From Clostridia bacterium (GTDB lineage: Bacteria; Bacillota; Clostridia; Oscillospirales; CAG-272): DNA of 32,140 nucleotides. The position numbers and the translations under genes are program-made. The DNA lies in contig JAFTLE010000017.1 in NCBI GenBank assembly GCA_017452895.1, positions 1 to 32,140 on the forward strand, in the 5' to 3' direction. Under the pieces are notes generated by a model. It did no database searches, was not told the origin of the DNA, and saw only the letters and a program-made list of their open reading frames with translations. Positions 24,939 through 32,140 of the stretch are shown here, one piece after another (the first letter of the stretch is position 1; the number at the start of each line of letters is the position of its first letter).

Positions 24939-27236
24939 GTGGTCTTTATCAAACGGAAATTCAAAAGGGGCGTGCTTGATCAAAACGGATCTGTCAAGCG
25001 CAGATCCACTGCCCTCTTGCTCATCTTTACGATTGCCGCACTTTATCTTTTAGCAACACTCTTTCATATGCAACTGTTCGGATATGAAAAATATCAGAAA
25101 AAGGTCCTCGATCAGATCACAGTCGGCTCCGCACTCAGCGCAAAGCGCGGTGAGATCTATGACCGTAACGGCAACCTTCTTGCCACGAACAAAACGGTTT
25201 GGCGCATTTGGATCTCGCCCTCCGTTATCACAAATTTGCAAAGAAGTAGTAATATAAATTATGGCAGAATAATTTCAGACGGACTTTCAGAGATCCTCGG
25301 TATCGATGCGGAGCACATTTATGAAAAGACGCAAAGGTCAACGACGCTGGATATGACCCTTCTGCGGGGAGCAAGCGAGGAAACGAAGGACCGTGTGCTT
25401 GCGTTCATAGCGGAAAACGATCTTGCCGCAATGGTGCATGCAGAAGCCGGAGTTGCCCGATACTACCCGAACGGCACGCTCGCGTCACACGTTATAGGGT
25501 TCACGGGGAGCGACAATCAGGGTCTTTTCGGTCTTGAATACACATATGACGAGAAACTGACGGGAGTTGACGGTAAGTACGTTACCGCAGTGGATGCCTA
25601 CGGCGGTGAGCTGCCCGATGAATATTCCTCTTACATCCCACCGACCGACGGGCTGACGATGGTCACTACGCTCGACGCCTATTTGCAGCGTGAGCTTGAG
25701 CTTCAGCTACAGAACGCGCTTTTGGAATCGGGCGCACGCAACCGTGCAACAGGAATCGTAATGAACGTCAAAACAGGCGCGATCCTTGCAATGGCGACCG
25801 CCCCCTCCTTCGACCTAAATGATCCGTATACTTTGGATACGGCATCCATGGAAAAGCTCGAGGGGGCAGGTTTTTCCGAAGATGATGCCGCGTACAAAAG
25901 CTTAAAAAGTCAATTGCTCTACACGATGTGGAACAACAAGGCGATCAGCGAAATCTACGAGCCGGGCTCCACCTTCAAGATCATTACCTCGGCGATGGCA
26001 CTTGAGGAAAAGGCGGTCACACCAAACGACAGATTTGATTGTAAGGGCTATTTACAGATCGGTGGCTATCGCATCTCCTGCCATAAAAAAACGGGGCACG
26101 GACACGGCTTCACCTTTTCCTACGGGCTACAGCAATCCTGCAACCCCGTCCTTATGCAGGTAGCGGCGCGCGTTGGTGCACAGAAATTTTACTCCTACTT
26201 CTCCGACTTTGGATATCTTACAAAAACGGGTGTCGACCTTCCGAGCGAAGCACTCGGACTCTTTCACGACCCCGATGCCATTGGTACAACGGAGCTTGCG
26301 ACTGCCGCGTTCGGGCAAAGATTCAAGATCAACCCCCTGCAGCAGATCCAAGCCGTAGCAGCGGTTGCAAACGGCGGTGTACCCGTCACGCCGCACTTGA
26401 TCGAGCGGCTTTTAGACGGTGACGGCAATACCGTTTATGAATACGTCACCGAGGAAAAAGAACGCGTAATATCAGAGGCGACCTCCAAAACCCTAGCAAC
26501 GATCCTTGAGGAGGGTGTATCGGGAGACGGCGGTGCGAAAAACGCCTACGTACCGGGCTACAAGATCGCCGCAAAGACCGGAACCAGCCAGAAGTTTGAG
26601 CAGCTGGACGCGAACGGCAGACCTTATTTATACGTGGGCTCGTGTATCGGATTCGCGCCCGCAGACGATCCTGAGATCGCAGTTCTGATCATCGTTGACG
26701 AGCCCTCCTCGACACTCTATTACGGAAGCTATGTTGCCGCCCCCTATCTTTCCGCATTCTTTTCAAACGCGCTTCCCTATCTCGGCTATGAGCCCTCCTA
26801 TACCGAAGCCGATAAAAGAACCGAAAGCATCACGGTCTCCGATTATACAGGTCTTTCCGCCGCTACCGCAAGACAAAAGCTTTACGCACTCGGTTTCTCT
26901 GCCGAGCAGGTCGAGGTTGTTGGGAACGGAAAAACGGTATTGAAGCAAATGCCGATGGGCGGAAGCAGCGTTCAGAAGGCATCCGGTAACGTGATCCTAT
27001 ACACGGTCGACACAGAGGAACAGATCGTAAGCGTTCCGAACGTAGTCGGAGAAAGTGCTGCTGAGGCGAATAAAAAGCTGGTCGCCCGCGGTCTTAATAT
27101 TGAGATCCGCGGCGCTGTCAACTATACGACGGGAAGCGCAGCGAGGGTGATCTCGCAGTCGCACATTCCCGATACGTCGGTGCCACGCGGAACAGTCATT
27201 ACAATTACCGTTTTACATACGGACGATACGGATTAG
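24939..27236 (+). CDS. ftsI: class B penicillin-binding protein with two PASTA domains (FtsI/SpoVD type)
   Basis: The 765-residue transpeptidase crosslinks septal peptidoglycan. It has a basic cytoplasmic end, one transmembrane helix (about 24-44), a dimerisation domain starting at AKRGEIYDRNG (69-79) and the transpeptidase domain. Active-site motifs are S344-TFK (GSTFK), S400-C-N402 and K546-TG (KTGT). Two PASTA domains follow at about 634-697 and 697-763, as in PBP2x and SpoVD proteins. It could be the vegetative FtsI or the sporulation SpoVD, and the cluster position fits both. The start is unclear: GTG at 24939 is the only usual codon near the N-terminus, but it overlaps the ribosome site GAGGTGG, while an in-frame ATC at 24948 lies at ideal spacing. 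Confidence 0.93.
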   Translation: MVFIKRKFKRGVLDQNGSVKRRSTALLLIFTIAALYLLATLFHMQLFGYEKYQKKVLDQITVGSALSAKRGEIYDRNGNLLATNKTVWRIWISPSVITNLQRSSNINYGRIISDGLSEILGIDAEHIYEKTQRSTTLDMTLLRGASEETKDRVLAFIAENDLAAMVHAEAGVARYYPNGTLASHVIGFTGSDNQGLFGLEYTYDEKLTGVDGKYVTAVDAYGGELPDEYSSYIPPTDGLTMVTTLDAYLQRELELQLQNALLESGARNRATGIVMNVKTGAILAMATAPSFDLNDPYTLDTASMEKLEGAGFSEDDAAYKSLKSQLLYTMWNNKAISEIYEPGSTFKIITSAMALEEKAVTPNDRFDCKGYLQIGGYRISCHKKTGHGHGFTFSYGLQQSCNPVLMQVAARVGAQKFYSYFSDFGYLTKTGVDLPSEALGLFHDPDAIGTTELATAAFGQRFKINPLQQIQAVAAVANGGVPVTPHLIERLLDGDGNTVYEYVTEEKERVISEATSKTLATILEEGVSGDGGAKNAYVPGYKIAAKTGTSQKFEQLDANGRPYLYVGSCIGFAPADDPEIAVLIIVDEPSSTLYYGSYVAAPYLSAFFSNALPYLGYEPSYTEADKRTESITVSDYTGLSAATARQKLYALGFSAEQVEVVGNGKTVLKQMPMGGSSVQKASGNVILYTVDTEEQIVSVPNVVGESAAEANKKLVARGLNIEIRGAVNYTTGSAARVISQSHIPDTSVPRGTVITITVLHTDDTD

Positions 27237-27244
27237 GAGAAAGC

Positions 27245-28762
27245 ATGAAATTATCTCATTTACTTTACGAGGACGAATACAGCATGGGAAAGCACCCCGA
27301 TACTGTCGAAATAGATGAAATTACGTGTGACGCCTATGCCGTTCGGAGGAATGCGTTATTCGTGTGTCTGAAGGAATCAAGGGAGGAATGCATCGCGCTG
27401 CTCGACCAAGCATGCGAAAACGGTGCGTCTGCCGCGATCGTCGGAGAGGTCGACATTGCGGTGACAGATTTTTCTATACCAATCTTCCAGGTGAAAAACC
27501 CGAGAGCCACTTATGCATATCTTTGGAGCCGTCACGAGGGAAAGCCCGAGCGACGCGTGCGCATTATCGGTGTCACGGGTACGAACGGAAAGACCTCGAC
27601 TGCAAAGATGCTGACCGAGATATTCTCCGAAGGCGGACATAAAACGGCGTATATCGGAACGCTTGGATGCAGTTTTCAGGGTAGAGTCTATCACGCCCCG
27701 CACGGTGCGGATGAGAATCGCCTTTCCACAATGACGACCCCCGATCCCGATCTGCTCTATCCCATTCTGAGGCAAATGGCAGATGACGGCGCGGAATATA
27801 TCATCATGGAGGTCTCCTCCCACGCGCTGGCGCTCGAAAAGGTTGCCCCCATCTCTTTCCTTGCAGGGCTTTTTACCAATCTGACACCCGAGCATCTGGA
27901 CTTTCATAAAAGCATGGATGCCTACCTGGAAGCAAAATCACGTTTGTTTTCCGCCTCCCAGATTGGCATTCTGAACGCAGACGACGCGGCGGCAAGCGTG
28001 CTTGCACCCATGTGTAAGTATAAAAGCTATCTTTGCGGGGCTGTCCATACCGCAGAGATAACAGCAAACGAAATCAAGATGGAAAATGCCGACGGTGTCA
28101 GTTATGTTTTACTCGATCGGGAAACCGAATTGCCGATCTTCGTGCCGATTCCCGGAAGCTTCACGGTTTATAACTCACTCCTTGCCGCCGTTTGCGCCTT
28201 AAAGCTCGGCATCTGCCCCTCGGTCGTTCAAGCCGCGCTCGCACACGTTTCGGGTATTCAAGGGCGGATGGAGCGGATAACTGATGAAGGCGCGCCGTTT
28301 TCCATCCTCATTGATTACGCGCATACGCCGCACGCTCTTCTTTCCCTCTTAAAGGAGGCACGGCGCTTCCGCACCCCCGGCGGTCACATTCTGCTTTTGT
28401 TCGGATGTGGCGGTGACCGCGACAAAAGCAAGCGTGCAAGCATGGGAAGGATCGCAGAAGAATATGCCGATCTCATTTACGTAACCTCCGACAACAGCCG
28501 TAGCGAGGAGCCTGCCGCGATCATTGAGGATATCCTTGAGGGTATTTCCGACAAAAGCAAATGCCGCGTCGTTCTATCGCGATACGAGGCGATCCGTCAA
28601 GCGATTAGCGAGCTTTCCGAAAACGATATTCTGCTGTTGGCCGGCAAGGGGCACGAGTCGTATGAGATCGACAAAAACGGGATGCATTGGTTTGACGAAC
28701 GGAAAATCGTCAATTCTTTGCTTGAAAAGAAAAAAAGGGGAGATACTGTTTGTGAGAATTGA
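27245..28762 (+). CDS. murE: UDP-N-acetylmuramoyl-tripeptide synthetase, probably meso-diaminopimelate adding
   Basis: MurE adds the third amino acid of the peptidoglycan stem. The 505-residue product has the ATP loop GVTGTNGKTST (109-119), the EVSSHAL and NLTPEHLDFH segments, the carbamylated Lys position K231 in EAKSRLF, and IDYAHTPHAL (357-366). The amino-acid selectivity motif reads DNSR (416-419) instead of DNPR. The Arg that binds the diaminopimelate carboxylate is kept, so meso-diaminopimelate is the likely substrate, and the Pro to Ser change is unusual. It begins eight bases after the PBP stop with GGAG, and overlaps murF by 11 bases. Confidence 0.95.
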   Translation: MKLSHLLYEDEYSMGKHPDTVEIDEITCDAYAVRRNALFVCLKESREECIALLDQACENGASAAIVGEVDIAVTDFSIPIFQVKNPRATYAYLWSRHEGKPERRVRIIGVTGTNGKTSTAKMLTEIFSEGGHKTAYIGTLGCSFQGRVYHAPHGADENRLSTMTTPDPDLLYPILRQMADDGAEYIIMEVSSHALALEKVAPISFLAGLFTNLTPEHLDFHKSMDAYLEAKSRLFSASQIGILNADDAAASVLAPMCKYKSYLCGAVHTAEITANEIKMENADGVSYVLLDRETELPIFVPIPGSFTVYNSLLAAVCALKLGICPSVVQAALAHVSGIQGRMERITDEGAPFSILIDYAHTPHALLSLLKEARRFRTPGGHILLLFGCGGDRDKSKRASMGRIAEEYADLIYVTSDNSRSEEPAAIIEDILEGISDKSKCRVVLSRYEAIRQAISELSENDILLLAGKGHESYEIDKNGMHWFDERKIVNSLLEKKKRGDTVCEN

Positions 28763-30140
28763 GCTATCCATCCCTTTTTTGGGAAAAGAGATCGCAAGCA
28801 CGCTTGCGCTTCCGACGCCACCTCTTTCTCCCCCTTATATTCACGCCGTTTGCACCGACTCGCGAGAGCTTCGGGAGGGGGATCTTTTCGTTGATCTGAT
28901 CGGCGACGTTTTCCATCAAAAGGAGGCATCGGGTCTCGCCGCCCTTTTACTCTGCCCCTACGCACTTGACGCACCGTGGAAGTCAAAGGCCTTATACGTA
29001 CCCGAAACGGTCGATGCCCTTTTAACGCTTGCTTCGGTCTACAGCCGCTCCTTTTCCTGTCGCAAGATCGCGATCACGGGCAGCGTTGGAAAGACGACGG
29101 TCAAGGAATACGCGCACGCGGTTTTATCCTCTGCTTATAAAACGCAGAAGACCCACGGGAATTTTAACAATTTCATCGGCGTTGCCTATACGCTTTTTTC
29201 TCTGCGTCAGGATACCGAATTCTTGGTTTTGGAGGCGGGAATGAATCACAAGGGAGAGCTACGACGGCTATCTGAGGCGATCCGTCCCGATGATGTTATA
29301 ATCACGAACGTAAAGGACGCGCACGTTGGCAATTTCAAAGCCCCAGAGGAATTGCGCGACGCAAAGCTGGAAATACTTGAATCAGTGTCAAGCGACGCGC
29401 GGGTCTTTATTGACAAGGACAGTCCACTTTTGCAAGACCTTGATCTTTCCCAAACGTGCATATCCGTGGGTACGAATGCCTCTGCCGATTACCGAGCACA
29501 CGCGATCCGACTCAAGCACGACGGCTCGGTCTACGATCTGCAAATGCCGAGCGGCGAGCTACGTGCGCTTCAAATTCCCTCTTACGGTGCGCATACGGCC
29601 GTTTCCAGCGCCTTTGCGGTCGCATACGGAGTGGAGGCGGGGATTTCCGAGGAAGCGATCCGAAGAGGGCTTATGGAATTCAGCCCACCGCCGATGCGCC
29701 AGGAGCTGATACGTACCGATTTTGGATTTTTTCTGATCCTCGACTGCTATAACGCCTCCCCGTCTGCAACCTGTACGAGCCTTTCGCTTTCTGTGCAAAT
29801 GGCACGAAACGAAGGGCACGAAGCCTCTGCCCTGCTCGGCACGATTGGGGAGCTCGGCAGTTCCGCGAAGGAGGCACACTATACAGTCGGCAAAGAAGCG
29901 GCACGCATTGGAATCAGATATCTTTTTGCCTTTGGAGAGTACCGCGAGGACTATGCAAAGGGCGCAATTGAAGCGGGAATGTCAAAAGACCGTATCCTGC
30001 TATTTGAAGCACCCGATGCGGCATGTGCCGAAGCCGTTCGCGCAAGGATGCGTGATGGGGAGTTCTTGCTGATCAAAGCATCGCGCGCGGAAAGGGCAGA
30101 ACGCATTCTGCCGTTTTTCTTGAAGAATCGGGAATCATGA
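28752..30140 (+). CDS. murF: UDP-N-acetylmuramoyl-tripeptide--D-alanyl-D-alanine ligase
   Basis: MurF adds D-Ala-D-Ala to complete the pentapeptide precursor. I start it at the GTG at 28752 (462 residues), with GGGGAG about nine bases upstream. This puts the start inside the last 11 bases of murE, suggesting coupling. The ATP loop is ITGSVGKTTVKEY, where the family consensus is TGSxGKT. KTHGNFNN, LEAGMNHKGEL, TNVKDAHVGNF and LDCYNASPSA are standard MurF segments. The open frame continues upstream to 28524 inside murE, but that part is not family-like. Confidence 0.95.
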   Translation: MRIELSIPFLGKEIASTLALPTPPLSPPYIHAVCTDSRELREGDLFVDLIGDVFHQKEASGLAALLLCPYALDAPWKSKALYVPETVDALLTLASVYSRSFSCRKIAITGSVGKTTVKEYAHAVLSSAYKTQKTHGNFNNFIGVAYTLFSLRQDTEFLVLEAGMNHKGELRRLSEAIRPDDVIITNVKDAHVGNFKAPEELRDAKLEILESVSSDARVFIDKDSPLLQDLDLSQTCISVGTNASADYRAHAIRLKHDGSVYDLQMPSGELRALQIPSYGAHTAVSSAFAVAYGVEAGISEEAIRRGLMEFSPPPMRQELIRTDFGFFLILDCYNASPSATCTSLSLSVQMARNEGHEASALLGTIGELGSSAKEAHYTVGKEAARIGIRYLFAFGEYREDYAKGAIEAGMSKDRILLFEAPDAACAEAVRARMRDGEFLLIKASRAERAERILPFFLKNRES

Positions 30141-30153
30141 AGGAGGTTAGGAA

Positions 30154-31140
30154 ATGTCGTCCTTCGTTTCTTACGTTCTGATCTCCGTACTTAGCTTTTT
30201 TTCGACGGTTTTGTTGACAAAGGCTCTGATCCCCTATCTCCGATACAAAAAAATGGGACAAAGGATTCTAGAGATCGGTCCGAGATGGCACAAAAACAAG
30301 GAGGGCACGCCAACGATGGGCGGGCTTGGCTTCCTGATACCGACGGTTTCTCTTTCGCTTCTGTTTGGTGTCTTTTTATTGAAGGGAGTACAGAAAGACG
30401 AGTTCCGTTTCTTGATTTTAACCCTTCTGTATGCGATCTCGAATGCTGCCGTCGGCTTTCTCGACGATCTGACCAAGTTCAGAAAGAAGCAAAACGAGGG
30501 GCTTACTCCAAGGCAGAAGGTTTTACTGCAAACAGTATTCTCAATCTCCTATCTTGCACTTTTAAGAATCTTCGGTTTTGTCTCGAGCAGTATGCCGCTT
30601 CCCTTTTCGAGCATTTGGATCGACTTCGGGCTCGGCTTTTACTTCTTTGCTGCGATCCTTCTCGTCGGGGTGGTCAACTGTGCCAATCTGACCGACGGGA
30701 TCGACGGTCTTGCGACGACGACCGCATTTTTGATCGGTGCCTTCTTTGGTGTAATGGGGATCCTGCGCGGCGAGACCTCCGTGATCATTCTCGGCGGTGC
30801 TACGCTCGGAGGCAGTCTTGGCTTTCTGATCTACAACTTTCACCCTGCCAGAATTTTCATGGGCGATACCGGTTCTTTGTTTTTGGGGGCGCTTCTGGCG
30901 GGCTGTGCCTTTCAGCTTGGCTCTCCTTTGCTCATTCTTTTGGTTGGCGTTTTGTATATCCTTGAGGGGATCTCGGTAATTTTGCAGGTCACCGTCTTTC
31001 GTTTGACGGGAAAACGCCTCTTTCGGATGGCACCCCTGCACCATCATTTTGAAAAATGCGGCTGGAGCGAGGTCAAAATACTCGGTGTTTTTTCCATTTT
31101 GACCTTGATCGGTTGCATGGGTGCTTATTTTGCGCTCTAG
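30154..31140 (+). CDS. mraY: phospho-N-acetylmuramoyl-pentapeptide transferase
   Basis: MraY transfers phospho-MurNAc-pentapeptide to undecaprenyl phosphate, forming lipid I in the membrane. The 328-residue protein has about ten hydrophobic segments. Signature motifs are KEGTPTMGGLGFL, GFLDDLTKF (catalytic Asp pair), NCANLTDGIDGLA, FMGDTGSL and APLHHHFEKCGWSE. A strong AAGGAGG lies about eight bases before the ATG. Its lipid substrate derives from the UppS product encoded on the opposite strand in this window. Confidence 0.97.
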   Translation: MSSFVSYVLISVLSFFSTVLLTKALIPYLRYKKMGQRILEIGPRWHKNKEGTPTMGGLGFLIPTVSLSLLFGVFLLKGVQKDEFRFLILTLLYAISNAAVGFLDDLTKFRKKQNEGLTPRQKVLLQTVFSISYLALLRIFGFVSSSMPLPFSSIWIDFGLGFYFFAAILLVGVVNCANLTDGIDGLATTTAFLIGAFFGVMGILRGETSVIILGGATLGGSLGFLIYNFHPARIFMGDTGSLFLGALLAGCAFQLGSPLLILLVGVLYILEGISVILQVTVFRLTGKRLFRMAPLHHHFEKCGWSEVKILGVFSILTLIGCMGAYFAL

Positions 31141-31148
31141 GAGGTCGT

Positions 31149-32140
31149 ATGTCATTGGTTGAAAAAACAAAGAAACTGTTTTTTAAAAAATACAAGCGCG
31201 AAGCTCAAAAAAAGGACAGATGCGACCCGTCCCTGCTTATTTTGATCCTTGTCCTTTCGGCATTCGGCTCGCTGATGGTCTTCAGTGCAAGTTATGCCTA
31301 TGCCGAGCGACGTTACGGCGATAGCTTTTATTTTGTCAAGCGACAGATCCTTTGGCTGTTCGTCGGGCTTGTTGCTATGTTTTTGACCTCGCGACTTTCG
31401 ATTGCCGCGCTGAGAAAAGCCGCCCCCTTTGCCTACCTTTTCACCGTTATTTCTCTGATCCTCGTCCCGATTATCGGGACGACGGCGGGCGGCGCAAAAC
31501 GCTGGATCTCGATCGGCGGTCTTAGCTTTCAGCCGTCGGAATTTGCAAAAATGACCTTGATCCTGATGCTTGCGTATTATTTTGAGCGTAAGCGCGAGAA
31601 AATCCTTGCTTACGACAAGCCGCGAGAAAGCATTACATACGGTGCCCTGATCCCTTTTGCAATGATTGGAGCCGTATGCGGTCTCGTTATGCTGCAAAAG
31701 CATCTTTCGGGCTTGATCATACTCGGCGCAATCGGTATCCTCGTAATGTTCCTCGCCGGAACGAATCCAAAGATCCTCGGGTCGCTGGCTCTAATGGGCG
31801 TTGCCGCGGTCAGCGCGCTCGCGCTCTTTACCGACTATACGAAGCGCCGCATTCTGATCTGGCTGAATCCTGAGCTTTATCCGCTTGACGGCGGATGGCA
31901 AACGCTTCAGGGAATGATGGCGATCGGCTCGGGCGGCTTTTTCGGACTTGGCTTTGGAAACAGCAGACTGAAATTCAGCTATGTGTCGGAGCCCCAAAAC
32001 GATTTCATCTTTACGATCACCTGCGAGGAGCTTGGTTTTCTCGGCGCGCTCTCTGTGATTCTTTTGTTCACACTGTTTGTGGCACGCGCCTGCAAGCTCG
32101 CACTCAACGTTAACGACCCCTTTGCAAAAATCGTCGGGCT
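31149..32140 (+). CDS. ftsW: SEDS-family lipid II polymerase FtsW (3' end outside window)
   Basis: The first 330 residues are present and the frame is open at the right edge. After a basic cytoplasmic start (about 1-26) come membrane segments typical of SEDS proteins. Family motifs are VFSASYAYAERRYGDSFYFVKRQ (split by short gaps of conservation), AKRWISIGGLSFQPSEFAK, HLSGLII, GGWQTLQGMMAIGSGGFFG, and DFIFTITCEELGFLGA with the conserved Glu. FtsW polymerises lipid II at the septum with its class B PBP partner, here encoded in the same cluster. FtsW rather than RodA is inferred from position. The start follows TAGGAGG, and mraY is eight bases upstream. murD, often between mraY and ftsW, is absent here. 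Confidence 0.93.
   Translation, partial: MSLVEKTKKLFFKKYKREAQKKDRCDPSLLILILVLSAFGSLMVFSASYAYAERRYGDSFYFVKRQILWLFVGLVAMFLTSRLSIAALRKAAPFAYLFTVISLILVPIIGTTAGGAKRWISIGGLSFQPSEFAKMTLILMLAYYFERKREKILAYDKPRESITYGALIPFAMIGAVCGLVMLQKHLSGLIILGAIGILVMFLAGTNPKILGSLALMGVAAVSALALFTDYTKRRILIWLNPELYPLDGGWQTLQGMMAIGSGGFFGLGFGNSRLKFSYVSEPQNDFIFTITCEELGFLGALSVILLFTLFVARACKLALNVNDPFAKIVG

Noticed and set aside
1..32140. CRISPR arrays, tRNA or rRNA genes, insertion sequences, integrases, attachment sites, replication origin
   Set aside because: I looked for spaced direct repeats, transposase or recombinase motifs and conserved RNA features and found none. The only spaced repeats are the mraZ operator units.

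Overview
The window looks like a chromosomal piece of an anaerobic, probably gut-associated member of the Bacillota, class Clostridia. This rests on a PolC-type replicative polymerase, a PASTA-containing division penicillin-binding protein, the mraZ-rsmH cell-wall cluster, the pyrH-frr-uppS-cdsA-dxr-rseP-ispG-polC order, TTGACA/TATAAT promoters with 17 bp spacing and strong GGAGG ribosome-binding sites. I cannot name the genus. No rRNA, tRNA, CRISPR array, insertion sequence or prophage is visible.

Left part (1-9480) is accessory. It holds a large sugar-type ABC solute-binding protein (minus strand, cut by the left edge), a ROK glucokinase (plus), an ABC exporter (minus), a decayed GH29 alpha-L-fucosidase remnant (plus), a two-gene minus-strand unit (metallophosphoesterase then sugar-phosphate-isomerase-like TIM barrel), and a plus-strand cassette of three small proteins of unknown function. 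Three strong hairpin terminators separate these units.

Middle part (9539-22642) is a long minus-strand housekeeping array. In transcription order it reads: unknown 106-aa protein, ispD, ispF, rpe, pyrH, frr, uppS, cdsA, dxr, rseP, ispG, polC. It brings together four enzymes of the MEP isoprenoid pathway with undecaprenyl-diphosphate synthase, phospholipid synthesis, ribosome recycling, UMP kinase, the site-2 protease and the replicative polymerase. Many junctions are ATGA or TGATG overlaps. The two larger gaps are 204 bp between ispF and rpe and 59 bp between rpe and pyrH. The larger one contains an opposite-strand terminator hairpin that may end a small RNA.

Right part (22912-32140) is the plus-strand division and cell-wall (dcw) cluster: mraZ, rsmH, an unknown single-pass membrane protein in the ftsL position, a class B PBP with two PASTA domains, murE, murF, mraY and ftsW (cut by the right edge). 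Its promoter overlaps four TGG direct repeats spaced exactly 10 bp apart, which fits MraZ autoregulation. UppS, from the middle array, makes the lipid carrier that MraY uses in this one, so the two divergent transcription units supply the same pathway.

I saw no clear new defence or mobile system. The most interesting items are the three-small-protein cassette, the non-FtsL-like protein in the ftsL slot followed by an internal terminator and an odd PBP start, the candidate attenuator ahead of ispD, the candidate antisense small RNA, and the internally deleted fucosidase.
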